A stretch of 64,000 nucleotides of DNA, taken from positions 2,790,001 to 2,854,000 of the forward strand of contig OZ245729.1 of assembly GCA_965227215.1 (NCBI GenBank). The letters run 5' to 3'. The position numbers and the translations under genes were made by a program. Below, in pieces: positions 17,072-26,112 of the stretch (positions within the stretch are counted from its first letter, which is position 1; each line of letters starts with the position of its first letter). The DNA is from Gracilimonas sp965227215. Lineage in GTDB: Bacteria > Bacteroidota > Rhodothermia > Balneolales > Balneolaceae. Below the pieces are notes generated by a model. That model searched no databases. It saw only the letters and a list, made by a program, of their open reading frames with translations, and was not told where the DNA came from.

Positions 17072-19624
17072 TTAAGCTGCTTCTGACCTTAATACCTCAA
17101 GCGGTGGTTTATTGTGAACGCCCCGGGTATTGAAAAGCCCAATGAAAAGCACCAGTGCAGTGAGAATCAGAATCTCTACTCCGATAATGAAGAAGTTTGG
17201 TACGAACTCAATGTTGAAATAGAAGTAGCCGATCAGGGTGCTGGCCCCGAGTGAAAGAATAAGTCCGGTGATAGATGCCATCACGCCTAATAAAACATAT
17301 TCAATAACCTGAATTTTGATAACCTGTTTTTTAGCAGCGCCTAAAGTTCGGAGTAATACAGCTTCTCTGATTCGCTGAAAACGACTGGTAGCCGCCGAAC
17401 CGGCCAATACAATCAAACCTGTAATGATGCTGAATAGCCCAATAAACTGGATCACAAAAGTTATTTTATCAATGAAATTGCGAACGGTTTCGATAACCTG
17501 TCCAATATCGATAGCCGAAACGTTTGGATAACTTTGAACAAGTTCCTGTTGCAGTTCAAGGGAAGACTCACGGCTAGTGGTATTTACGGTTGTCGCAAAA
17601 AATTGCGGTGCCGATTCCAACACTCCTGCAGGAAATACCACAAAGAAATTCGGTTGAGGCTGGTCCCATTTCACCGTTCGCGTACTTGCCACGTAGGTTT
17701 GGATAGGGATGCCCTGCACGTTCCAGGTCAGTGTATCACCAATATCGATCGCGAGGTTATCTCTTTGATCTTCTTCGATAGAGATCGGGAATGGCTCACT
17801 CATGTTATCCACGTTGCCAATCCATTCACCTTTTACCAACGTTTCGGAAGGAAGCAAAGAATCACGGTAGGTAGATCTATATTCCCTATTCAATGCCCAA
17901 CCACTAACATTTCGGGTAGTATCCTGATCCCACTCCGTATTGGTGTACCCATTTACTCCCTGAATGCGCATGGTAACGATGGGAACGTTCTGAAGAATTT
18001 CATGTCCGCTTGAATTTATGATCTCGTTAACGCCCTCATTTTGATCATACTGAATATCATACAAAGCAAGATTAGGAAGATCTTGTTGTCCGCCAAAGTC
18101 GATTTGATCCAGCAACATGTCTTGGGTGAGATATAAAGAGCTGATCATGGTTACACCCAATCCAAATGTTAAAAGAAGGGTGGTGGTTTGATTGTTTGGC
18201 CGGTAAAGATTAGCAAGTCCTTGCCTAAGTTCATAACTGAAACCGGCACGTAGTAACTTGCGGGAGCCTTTCATAATAAGCTTGGCAAATCCGGTCAGTA
18301 ATAATAAACAGACGGCCAGTCCAAGTGTAAAGAACAGAGCGGGTATAATTTTTCCGAGCATCAGCCAGGCATAAGAGGTGATGAATACGGCTAGTATTGC
18401 TCCAAGGATTACTTTGGTAGAAGTTTGGAGAAGGCCGGACAGGTTAACATCAACGCTGCGCAAAGAAAATAGTGGTGATATTTTTTTGACCGCAAGCAGT
18501 GGAAAAAGGGCAAAAAGGATGGAAATAATCACGCCGGTTCCCACACCTATAAAAATGGAAACCCATGAAATATAGAGTTCGATATCAACGGGGAGAAAAT
18601 CCTGCACCAAAACCGGCAGGTACAATTGAACGACGGAGCCCAGAATGGCCCCAAGAACAGAACCAATGAAACCCATAGCTGTGGCTTGTATAAGATAGAT
18701 AGCCATCGCCTGGTTGGATGATACCCCGACGCAACGAAGTACGGCTACGGTATTAATTTTTTGCCGGATGTACACAAAAATGGAGCTGGCAACTCCAATA
18801 CCGCCGAGCAGCAGGGCTATAAAGCCGATAAGGTTCAGGAAGTTAGATAAGTACAGTATTGCTTCACCCACCTCTTCTTCCCGTTCATCTACCGTATCGT
18901 AGCCAAAGCGCAGGTTTTGTTCATCACGGAGCTGGTCAAGCCGGTCATCCACATACTCCATGTCGGTTCCGTCAGGAAACTTATGGTAAGATATATATTC
19001 CAGCCGGCTGCCTCTCTGAAGAAGGCCGGTTTCTTCTACATTTTCTTTAGGGATGAAAATCCTCGGACCAAAAAAGGAGGCTGCAACCGGTTGACCCGGA
19101 ACATCAATAATGGCTCCTTCAATCTTATATGTAACCTGTCCGATTTTTACCGAATCTCCGGGCTCTATCCTGAATAGGCGCATAATGGGTTCATCCACTA
19201 ATGCAGATTGATTCTGTTGGTACACATCAGCGGCAGATGCCGGTTCGGTGACCAAATCCCCGTAATAAGGGAAATCCCCTTCAAAAGCCGTGATTTGTGA
19301 AAGCCGCGTAGTCCCATTTTTAGGAAAAAATGCCATAGAGTTGAAGCCGAGTCCGGTAGATACCTCACCACCCAGCGAGTCTAGCACTTGTTGCAGTTCC
19401 GGCTGAAAAGGAGCGTTCCGTTCCACCTCAAGGTCGGCTCCGAGAAGCTCCTTGGCCTGATTCTCTATACTAGTATTCAGGTTATCGCGGAATGAAGTAA
19501 TAGCAACCTGAGCAGCAACCCCCACAATAATAGCCGCCATGAAAAGAAACAGCTTGGATCGATTGGAGCGGGAATCCCGCCAGGCCATTTTAAATGTCCA
19601 CCACATAGATTTGTTATTACTCAT
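17072..19624 (-). CDS. ABC transporter permease, FtsX/YbbP type
   Basis: An 850-residue inner-membrane protein with the double FtsX layout: one N-terminal helix, a large periplasmic MacB-like domain (about 45-255), three helices with the FtsX core (about 265-390), a central pair of helices, a second periplasmic domain (about 500-700) and a second FtsX core up to the C-terminus. Length and architecture match YbbP rather than LolC/E or MacB, which are half this size. Its ATPase partner is encoded immediately upstream with 3 bases between them. The pair probably moves lipids or hydrophobic molecules out of the inner membrane by a mechanotransmission mechanism; the substrate is unknown. Confidence 0.88.
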   Translation of the reverse strand: MSNNKSMWWTFKMAWRDSRSNRSKLFLFMAAIIVGVAAQVAITSFRDNLNTSIENQAKELLGADLEVERNAPFQPELQQVLDSLGGEVSTGLGFNSMAFFPKNGTTRLSQITAFEGDFPYYGDLVTEPASAADVYQQNQSALVDEPIMRLFRIEPGDSVKIGQVTYKIEGAIIDVPGQPVAASFFGPRIFIPKENVEETGLLQRGSRLEYISYHKFPDGTDMEYVDDRLDQLRDEQNLRFGYDTVDEREEEVGEAILYLSNFLNLIGFIALLLGGIGVASSIFVYIRQKINTVAVLRCVGVSSNQAMAIYLIQATAMGFIGSVLGAILGSVVQLYLPVLVQDFLPVDIELYISWVSIFIGVGTGVIISILFALFPLLAVKKISPLFSLRSVDVNLSGLLQTSTKVILGAILAVFITSYAWLMLGKIIPALFFTLGLAVCLLLLTGFAKLIMKGSRKLLRAGFSYELRQGLANLYRPNNQTTTLLLTFGLGVTMISSLYLTQDMLLDQIDFGGQQDLPNLALYDIQYDQNEGVNEIINSSGHEILQNVPIVTMRIQGVNGYTNTEWDQDTTRNVSGWALNREYRSTYRDSLLPSETLVKGEWIGNVDNMSEPFPISIEEDQRDNLAIDIGDTLTWNVQGIPIQTYVASTRTVKWDQPQPNFFVVFPAGVLESAPQFFATTVNTTSRESSLELQQELVQSYPNVSAIDIGQVIETVRNFIDKITFVIQFIGLFSIITGLIVLAGSAATSRFQRIREAVLLRTLGAAKKQVIKIQVIEYVLLGVMASITGLILSLGASTLIGYFYFNIEFVPNFFIIGVEILILTALVLFIGLFNTRGVHNKPPLEVLRSEAA

Positions 19625-19627
19625 GGA

Positions 19628-20341
19628 CTATTTGGCTACGGCTTCAGGTTCTTGTTCAGCAAAACTGTCTTCGTGTATTCGCCCGTTTCTCAGTCTGATA
19701 ATGCGGTCACATTTTTTGGCAAGTTCCAGATCGTGCGTAACCAAAACCAGTGTTGTACCCTGTTGTTCATTCAGGTCAAAAATCAGCTTCTCGATGTACT
19801 GACCTGTTTCGGTGTCAAGATTACCGGTGGGTTCATCGGCAAATAAAATTTTAGGCTGATTTATAAAAGCCCGGGCAATGGCCACACGTTGCTGCTCTCC
19901 ACCTGAAAGTTGTGTTGGGTAGTGATGGGTTCTATCACCCAGCCCGACACTTGTGAGTAGCTCTATGGCACGCTCACGAACTTCCTTTGTAGCTTCTCCG
20001 CGTAATTCCAGAGGAACCATCACATTTTCTACAGCAGTAAGCGTGGGCACCAGCTGAAACGTCTGGAATACAAAACCCACGTGTTGATTTCGAACCTGAG
20101 CGCGTTCGTCTTCATTCAGAGGATTTAACGGGATTCCATTCAGGGAAACGCTTCCCGAGGTAGGTCGGTCCAGTCCGGCGCATAATCCCAGCAGTGTGGT
20201 TTTACCTGAACCGGAAGGGCCAACTATAGCACATGAAATGCCCTCTTGAATAGAAAAGTTAATGTCGTCAACGACGGTTAATATTTTTGAGCCGCTTTCA
20301 AACTTGCGGTATAACTGATGAACTTCGAGTATATTTGACAC
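19628..20341 (-). CDS. ABC transporter ATP-binding protein (YbbA/LolD family)
   Basis: A 237-residue ATPase with Walker A GPSGSGKTT (about 39-47), Q-loop FQTFQLVPTLT, signature LSGGEQQR, Walker B ILFADEP and H-loop VTHD. The layout fits the MacB/LolD/YbbA group that works with FtsX-type permeases. It lies directly before the 850-residue permease and should power it at the inner membrane. In E. coli the ybbA-ybbP pair lies next to tesA; here a TesA-like gene is about 4.1 kb away on the opposite strand, with four genes between them. Confidence 0.93.
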   Translation of the reverse strand: MSNILEVHQLYRKFESGSKILTVVDDINFSIQEGISCAIVGPSGSGKTTLLGLCAGLDRPTSGSVSLNGIPLNPLNEDERAQVRNQHVGFVFQTFQLVPTLTAVENVMVPLELRGEATKEVRERAIELLTSVGLGDRTHHYPTQLSGGEQQRVAIARAFINQPKILFADEPTGNLDTETGQYIEKLIFDLNEQQGTTLVLVTHDLELAKKCDRIIRLRNGRIHEDSFAEQEPEAVAK

Positions 20342-20625
20342 GTTTCCTTATTTTTAGTGATGACGAACTAAACAATAGAATTATAGGGTAACATTCCTTT
20401 AAAGTTTGAGAAATATTACGGTTTTAAATGCGATTCGTTGCCAACTAATTTCAGAATTTTAAAACTCAGCTTTTCCAACCAAAGTATTAGAGTTTTTGCC
20501 TGACTTGTGCTCTAAAAGAATGTTAGATCCTGTTAAGAAACCAATCCCGGGAAACATGTTCTTCGTTATAGTTTATAAATAGATAGAAGAAAACAGTTAA
20601 CCGATTGAAGTTGTCATCACCACGT

Positions 20626-21024
20626 ATGAAACTTTCGACATCTCCCACTAAAACCCCATCAAAGGTGGATGTGCTGTTTATAGACAACGACTCCCTGCTT
20701 TTAGGGATGATTGAAAAAGAGCTGGAGCAAGAGGAGGGTATCCGCTTCAGTGGCGAGGAGAATGCTGTTAAAGGGCTACAGAAAGCCAAAGAAATTGATC
20801 CGGACATAATTGTGTTAGATCCTGTAGCGGAAGGACTAAGCGGAGAAAAGCTCCTTCAGGAAATTAAAGCGTGCGAGCGTCTTCAAGATACCAAAGTGAT
20901 GATACTGTCAAAGAGTATAGATCATGAGCATATACAACGATATGAAGCATTGAATGTGGACGATTTTATCCAAAAACCCTTTCAGGTTTCCGAGCTGTTA
21001 TTCAGATTAAAGAAACTCACTTAA
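20626..21024 (+). CDS. Single-domain response regulator (receiver only)
   Basis: A 132-residue receiver protein when started at ATG 20626; a TTG 21 bases upstream in frame is possible but less likely. Key residues are present: FIDND (acidic pair at 20-22), Asp65 in IIVLDPVAEGLSG, Ser95 in MILSKS and Lys117 in FIQKPF. There is no output domain. Sequence before residue 14 is Ser/Thr/Lys-rich and probably flexible. It is the first gene of a tight unit with a helical-repeat membrane protein, a GT2 synthase and a YaiO-like barrel, so it probably controls polysaccharide synthesis by protein contact rather than by transcription (inference). No cognate kinase is adjacent. Confidence 0.88.
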   Translation: MKLSTSPTKTPSKVDVLFIDNDSLLLGMIEKELEQEEGIRFSGEENAVKGLQKAKEIDPDIIVLDPVAEGLSGEKLLQEIKACERLQDTKVMILSKSIDHEHIQRYEALNVDDFIQKPFQVSELLFRLKKLT

Positions 21025-21034
21025 TTCCGGTTCC

Positions 21035-22165
21035 TTGTTTGATAATCCATACGATTACTACTCAAATCCCGAATTTTGGATACTGTATTTTTCAGTAACC
21101 TTGATGATTTCACTTTGTATCGGATTTGTGGGATATACGCTGACTATTCGTATTGCCAATACCAGCCGGATTAAAAAGAGAGAGAAGCTTCGGAAGAAGT
21201 ATGCAGATAATATTTATAATTACCTCTCAGGGGATGCAGAGCTGGATGGCATCAAAGCTAATGTACAAAACACACTGATTCAGATACCGATCTTTGTATC
21301 CGCTGTAAAGCAACTGAAGGATCAGCTGGAAGGAAAGAAAGATCGTCAGCTTCATGAGTTGCTTACCATTAAACCTATTCAGGATTATTTTTATGAACAG
21401 CTGGATGCTATCCGGGAAGAACAGCTGATCAAGGCCCTTATATATTTCAGGGAGGTTGATTCAATTAAAGAATCCTATTACCCAAAGCTGATGGAGTGGA
21501 TAGAGGATGAGGCGCATTATTTGGCTCATGCGGCTGCTTCTGTGATATTAACCTCTGATGCCGATCACCTGCATAAGAAAGTGCTTAAAAAGATGTGCCT
21601 GAGGGTGGATGAGAATCAGCGTACTCTGATTGAACTGTTATGGGATTATTGGAAGAATAAGAACCTTGAGTATGAACAGAAGCTGGAGCTTTTAAAAGCA
21701 ACCCTGCAAGATCATGAGATCAGTGATGATGTAAAAGTGTTGATCATTCGAAGTATAGCTGAATTCGGCTATGCCCAAACGGGCCGGTTTTTTAAAAAGT
21801 TGCTCAATGAAATTTGGGATGAACGACACCTCGAGGACTGCAAGAAATTGGTATCAGCCCTTATAGATTCCCTCCGGCGCCTGGGTTATGTGAAAGCCGT
21901 TTCGACAATAAAGCAGGGAGTAGAAACGGGAATAGCCGAAATTGAAATCGCTGCTGTAAAAGCATTGGCGTTCTTCAAAACGGAGGAAGCTATTCAAGGG
22001 CTCCAGAAAGTTGCCCAAAGTGGGGAAGAGTACCTGCTTAAAGAACTCTCGTTTCAGATGTATCACTATAGCCGCCTTCAAGAGAACATACAGATTCCTC
22101 CAGAGTGTCGCCGAGCCTTAAATCCCAATTATGAACCGTTAAAAGTTAAACAGCGAACTACGTAA
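21035..22165 (+). CDS. Membrane-anchored helical-repeat (HEAT-like) protein of the GT2 operon
   Basis: A 376-residue protein. One N-terminal membrane helix (about 14-38) is followed by a basic stretch, RIKKREKLRKKY, which places the rest in the cytoplasm. Residues 45-360 are almost entirely helical, with repeated pairs such as VKVLIIRSIAEFGYAQTGRF and IEIAAVKALAFFKTEEAIQG that look like HEAT repeats. It is a likely scaffold between the receiver protein and the glycosyltransferase. TTG at 21035 is chosen because an in-frame stop lies at 21008 and the first ATG would delete half the membrane helix. It is 10 bases behind the regulator gene, and its stop codon shares one base with the ATG of the next gene. 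Confidence 0.72.
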   Translation: MFDNPYDYYSNPEFWILYFSVTLMISLCIGFVGYTLTIRIANTSRIKKREKLRKKYADNIYNYLSGDAELDGIKANVQNTLIQIPIFVSAVKQLKDQLEGKKDRQLHELLTIKPIQDYFYEQLDAIREEQLIKALIYFREVDSIKESYYPKLMEWIEDEAHYLAHAAASVILTSDADHLHKKVLKKMCLRVDENQRTLIELLWDYWKNKNLEYEQKLELLKATLQDHEISDDVKVLIIRSIAEFGYAQTGRFFKKLLNEIWDERHLEDCKKLVSALIDSLRRLGYVKAVSTIKQGVETGIAEIEIAAVKALAFFKTEEAIQGLQKVAQSGEEYLLKELSFQMYHYSRLQENIQIPPECRRALNPNYEPLKVKQRTT

Positions 22166-23670
22166 TGTTGTCAACTTTATTTACATGGGGAGAACTTCTT
22201 GAATGGCTTGGCACAGGCATACTGGTTTACTTTTTCTTGGTGAATGGCATTTATCTAACGCTTGTCATCATTTCCTTCTTTTACCTGAGAAAGTTTAAAA
22301 AACGCCAGCTGGCTTTTGAAACTAAAGGATTGTTTCAATCTGATATTTATAAGTCAGTAAGTATTATTGTGCCTGCTTATAATGAAGAGGAGGAAATCAT
22401 AGAAAACCTGAATTCGATGCTTCAGCTCGAGTTCAGAGACTTCGAAATTGTTGTGGTAAATGACGGCAGCGATGACAATACCCTTCAGGTGATCATTGAT
22501 CATTTTGATATGGAAAAATCAGACATGATCATTAACGAAGTGCTGGACTCGGAGCCGGTAACCGGAATTTACACATCCGAAACGTTTAAAAACCTCATTC
22601 TGATTGACAAAGAGAACGGAAGAAAAGCTGATGCGATGAATGCAGGGATCAATGTAGCTCATAAGGAGCTGGTTTGTGCCATTGATGCCGACAGTCGGCT
22701 GGAACGGGATGTGCTTAAGAAAATGCTACAAGCTTTCATACAGGATGATACAACGGTGGGAGTGGGTGGAATTATACGGGTGTTGAATGGTTGCACCATC
22801 AAGAATAATTTGATTGAAGAGGTACGCATTCCTCATAAATTCATCCCCAAAATACAGGTAGTAGAGTATTTACGGGCTTTTCTGTATGGCCGGATTGGGT
22901 GGGAACGGTTGCGCGGACTGATGCTCATTTCAGGTGGGTTTGGAGTGTTTGACCGGGAAGCTATACTTAGGGTAGGAGGCTACGATACCGATTCCTTAGG
23001 GGAAGACTTTGAAATGACGATAAAACTGCATCGATATCACATTGAAAATGATATTCCGTACCGAATTAAATTCCAGCCAGAACCGGTTTGCTGGACCAAC
23101 GTACCGGACGACTGGGATGAGTTATCCAAACAACGAAACCGCTGGCACCGGGGCTTAACCGGAACCCTGGCCAAGCATAAAGACATGGTATTTAATAGTA
23201 AGTATGGAATAGCCGGCTTACTGGCAATGCCCTATTATTACCTGGTCGAGTTCATGGGGCCGTTCATCGAAATGTTTGGGTACATCGTAATAGTAGGGCT
23301 TATGCTGACTGGTTTGCTTAACGAAACCTTTGCGCTGTTGTTTTTTGTAGCAGCAATTCTATTTGGGATGATATTATCCATGGCAGCACTGATTACCGAT
23401 GAATATACCTACAGCCAGTATCCCCGGGTCAGAGATCTGTTAACCTTGAATTTGTTCTCGCTGGTAGAGAATATAGGCTACCGTCAGCTTCACACGTGGT
23501 GGCGTATACATGGCTTTATTGATTATCTGAAGGGCGAAAAACAGTGGGGAGACAGTAAAGAGAGAGTCCTAAGTAGAAAAATGAATAATGTGCTGCACTG
23601 GATTTGGTTGATGCTAATAGTCGGGTTCATAGCCGCACTGGGTTGGTATGGAATACAGGGAGTGATATGA
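22165..23670 (+). CDS. Processive GT2 glycosyltransferase (PgaC/hyaluronan-synthase-like)
   Basis: A 501-residue inner-membrane polysaccharide synthase. An N-terminal membrane helix pair (about 10-42) precedes the GT-A domain with VPAYNEEEE (70-77), VNDGSDD, DAD at 174-176, GED at 279-281 (catalytic base) and QRNRW at 323-327, the full D, DxD, D, QxxRW set of processive family-2 enzymes. Further helices lie at about 350-420 and 475-497. It should polymerise a sugar nucleotide and push the chain through the membrane. The fused start/stop with the HEAT-like gene and the ATGA overlap with the YaiO gene show a tight operon. No PilZ domain is visible, so direct c-di-GMP control is not supported. 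Confidence 0.9.
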   Translation: MLSTLFTWGELLEWLGTGILVYFFLVNGIYLTLVIISFFYLRKFKKRQLAFETKGLFQSDIYKSVSIIVPAYNEEEEIIENLNSMLQLEFRDFEIVVVNDGSDDNTLQVIIDHFDMEKSDMIINEVLDSEPVTGIYTSETFKNLILIDKENGRKADAMNAGINVAHKELVCAIDADSRLERDVLKKMLQAFIQDDTTVGVGGIIRVLNGCTIKNNLIEEVRIPHKFIPKIQVVEYLRAFLYGRIGWERLRGLMLISGGFGVFDREAILRVGGYDTDSLGEDFEMTIKLHRYHIENDIPYRIKFQPEPVCWTNVPDDWDELSKQRNRWHRGLTGTLAKHKDMVFNSKYGIAGLLAMPYYYLVEFMGPFIEMFGYIVIVGLMLTGLLNETFALLFFVAAILFGMILSMAALITDEYTYSQYPRVRDLLTLNLFSLVENIGYRQLHTWWRIHGFIDYLKGEKQWGDSKERVLSRKMNNVLHWIWLMLIVGFIAALGWYGIQGVI

Positions 23671-24461
23671 AAAGTCAGGGATTACTTTCAGCGGTTATGC
23701 TATTTATTGCTTTGTGGGGCATTAAAAACCCTGCTAAGGCACAGTCACCCAATGAACTCAAACACAGTGCCACAGTTCAAAGTGAGTACGTGTTTGTAAA
23801 CAGTCTGGGTAACTGGGTGAGAAATCAAGCATCATACAGTTTTGAGGGAACCTCAGTTACATGGATAAGCAGGATACGTCACGCCTATCGATTTCAGCAA
23901 CATGGCACTTTTTTATCAGCTGTGGCATATCCGGAGTTCTCTGAGGACATGTATGCTTATCTGATGGCAGGAACATCACCGGACAATGCCCGAATTTACC
24001 CTGATTTCAGGGCTTCCGGAACCCTGTACCGAAATGTGGGGAATGGATTGGTTTTGGGTCCCGGGGTGCAATATATTCGAACTCAAAATACCAATGTGTA
24101 TGTGTACAGTTTAAGAATGAATTGGTACGTAGGTTCTTTTTTACTAATGGGGAATCCTTCGGTTCAATTTTTAGATGGTAAACAGTCGCTAACGGTAAGT
24201 GGAAGCGTAAGAAAATATTTATCCGATCCGAACAGTTTTATATCGGTGACTGTTGGAGGAGGTCAGAACCCGGAAGAATCCTTTTTCAGTGATTACTTTC
24301 AAAATACTTTTACCGGTTTTTTTGCAAGTTCCCGGATTCAGTTACCACTCAATAATCGATGGATACTGACCGCCGGACTTAAATTCCGAAAAGACACCTA
24401 CTCTTCCGGGACAGAACGAACACGAATGGGTATACAAACCGGAATTACCTTTAAATTTTGA
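23667..24461 (+). CDS. yaiO: YaiO-family outer-membrane beta-barrel protein
   Basis: A 264-residue protein with a signal peptide ending at AKAQ (about 24) and then alternating beta-strands rich in Tyr, Gly and Ser, ending in TGITFKF with terminal Phe. Layout and neighbours fit the YaiO outer-membrane family, often encoded with GT2 synthases. It probably forms the exit pore for the polymer made by the upstream gene; the function of the family is not settled. ATG at 23667 overlaps the preceding stop (ATGA). A longer in-frame reading from 23604 was rejected because the signal peptide starts exactly at 23667. Confidence 0.75.
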   Translation: MKSQGLLSAVMLFIALWGIKNPAKAQSPNELKHSATVQSEYVFVNSLGNWVRNQASYSFEGTSVTWISRIRHAYRFQQHGTFLSAVAYPEFSEDMYAYLMAGTSPDNARIYPDFRASGTLYRNVGNGLVLGPGVQYIRTQNTNVYVYSLRMNWYVGSFLLMGNPSVQFLDGKQSLTVSGSVRKYLSDPNSFISVTVGGGQNPEESFFSDYFQNTFTGFFASSRIQLPLNNRWILTAGLKFRKDTYSSGTERTRMGIQTGITFKF

Positions 24462-24470
24462 TTCAAATTG

Positions 24471-25082
24471 ATGAAACAGTTATTTATTACCACCCTTATT
24501 TTTCTTGCCGGATCGGCTTTACAGGCACAATCGAGCCAAACCATCCTGTTCTTTGGAGATAGTATTACAGCAGGGCTGGGGGTACAGCAGGAGCAGGCTT
24601 TTCCGGCGCTTATTCAGGAAAAAATAGACTCTCTTGGTCTGAATTATGAAGTGATAAACGGAGGGCTAAGTGGTGAAACCTCGGCAGGAGGGATACGACG
24701 CATTGATTGGATCCTTCGTCGGGATATCGACATTATGGTGCTGGAGCTGGGAGGGAATGACGGGTTACGAGGCATCGATTTAAGCTCGACCAAGGATAAT
24801 CTTCAGCAAATTATTGACAAATACCGGGCAAAGAATCCGGACGGACAAATTATATTGGCCGGAATGCAGGTCCCACCAAATCTTGGGCAGGAATATACCT
24901 CGCAATTTCAGGAGATTTATCCTGAGTTGGCTGAAGAAAACAATCTGCCTTTGATTCCGCTGATTATGAATAAACTGGGCGGAGAAGAAGAACTGATTCA
25001 GGGAGATGGCATTCACCCCACCCCCAAAGGACATGAAGTAATTGCGGAGACGGTTTGGGATGTTTTAAAAGAGTATTTATAA
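24471..25082 (+). CDS. tesA: TesA-like arylesterase / lysophospholipase (SGNH hydrolase)
   Basis: A 203-residue secreted SGNH hydrolase. A signal peptide ends at LQAQ (20). The four SGNH blocks are complete: GDSITAG with Ser31, GGLSGET (64-70), GGND (94-97) and DGIHP with Asp179 and His182. This is the length and motif set of TesA/ArE, a periplasmic thioesterase, lysophospholipase and arylesterase. ATG at 24471 directly follows an in-frame TTG and gives a normal signal peptide. It starts 9 bases after the YaiO gene, so it is at the end of the polysaccharide unit. Deacylation of the polymer or of a lipid carrier is a possible role here (inference). Confidence 0.9.
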   Translation: MKQLFITTLIFLAGSALQAQSSQTILFFGDSITAGLGVQQEQAFPALIQEKIDSLGLNYEVINGGLSGETSAGGIRRIDWILRRDIDIMVLELGGNDGLRGIDLSSTKDNLQQIIDKYRAKNPDGQIILAGMQVPPNLGQEYTSQFQEIYPELAEENNLPLIPLIMNKLGGEEELIQGDGIHPTPKGHEVIAETVWDVLKEYL

Positions 25083-25144
25083 AAACCTGAACTCTATTAT
25101 TTCTGCTTTATTTAAATATCTCTATTTCATTAAAAATGGTACTC

Positions 25145-26041
25145 ATGAAAAAGCTACTTATCATCTTTATTTCAATCCTGACGATATCTTTCAACACAAA
25201 AGCCCAGGAATCTCTGCTGGACTACCAACCGAAAGTACTGCTGGTAACGGCTCACCCCGATGATGATGCCCTGTTTTCGGCTACCATTTTCAAGACAACG
25301 CGGCTGCTGAATGGAGTGGTAGATCTGGCATTGCTTACCAACGGGGAAGGCGGTTATACGTATTCAACCCTGGGGAATTACATCTATGGAAAGGAGCTGG
25401 ACAAAGAAGAGGTAGGACGAGAGTGGCTTCCCGGAATTCGCAAGAAAGAGCTGATGGCCGGAGGTGATATTGTGGGAATCCGAAATTATTTCTTTCTCGA
25501 CCAACCCGATTTTGAGTACACCGAAGATGTGAACATCCCATTGGAAAAATGGAATACGGATTGGGCCCGTGAAAAACTGGCTTCCATCATGAAGAAGGGA
25601 GCGTATGATTTTCTATTCCTGATGCTGCCTTACGAAACTACGCACGGCCATCATAAAGCATCGGCTGTAATTGCTCTGCAGGCCTTACAAACTCTGCCTG
25701 AAGAAAACCGCCCGATAGCTTTGGAAGCTTTCATCCGTCGCGGAGAAGATGACCCGGGAGTAAAATTCACCCAGCTGGAAGGACATCCGGAAACCAAAGT
25801 GATGCAGGGGAAGACCTTCGAATTTAACCGAAATCAGACTTTTGGTGCTAACGACCGTATGAATTACAACATCATCGGGAACTGGGTGATCGCCGAACAT
25901 AAATCTCAGGGAACTATGCAGCTGCTGATGCAAAGTGATAAAGGAGTGATTGAGCAATACTGGTACGTGGTGCTAAACGGAGAGTCGGGCCTGGAAAAAA
26001 CAGCCGAGTATTTTGAAGCGGTTAATACCGTTGAACCGTGA
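25145..26041 (+). CDS. Secreted PIG-L family deacetylase
   Basis: A 298-residue protein with a signal peptide ending at TKAQ (21). The zinc motif AHPDDD (36-41) and the later THGHHKA histidines are the PIG-L/LmbE signature. The family removes N-acetyl groups from GlcNAc-type sugars; the export signal suggests an envelope or external substrate. It follows the esterase gene by 62 bases on the same strand and may belong to the polysaccharide unit, in line with deacetylation of an amino-sugar polymer (inference). An ATG three codons upstream (25136) is also possible; 25145 gives the shorter basic start MKKLL. Confidence 0.88.
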   Translation: MKKLLIIFISILTISFNTKAQESLLDYQPKVLLVTAHPDDDALFSATIFKTTRLLNGVVDLALLTNGEGGYTYSTLGNYIYGKELDKEEVGREWLPGIRKKELMAGGDIVGIRNYFFLDQPDFEYTEDVNIPLEKWNTDWAREKLASIMKKGAYDFLFLMLPYETTHGHHKASAVIALQALQTLPEENRPIALEAFIRRGEDDPGVKFTQLEGHPETKVMQGKTFEFNRNQTFGANDRMNYNIIGNWVIAEHKSQGTMQLLMQSDKGVIEQYWYVVLNGESGLEKTAEYFEAVNTVEP

Positions 26042-26050
26042 ATTGGGTAT

Positions 26051-26107
26051 TCGTTAGTCGTTATTCGTAAAGGGGTAGAAACGAATAACGAATCAACGAT
26101 TAACGAA
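26051..26107. repeat. Imperfect inverted repeat built from TTCGTTA/TAACGAA units
   Basis: The arms TCGTTATTCGT (26058-26068) and ACGAATAACGA (26081-26091) are exact reverse complements around a 12-base loop. Extra copies of the same unit flank them (TTCGTTAGTCG on the left, AACGATTAACGAA on the right). It lies between two convergent genes, so it may act as a two-way terminator, although no T-tract follows. It could instead be one copy of a dispersed repeat. Confidence 0.6.
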
Positions 26108-26112
26108 AAGAA

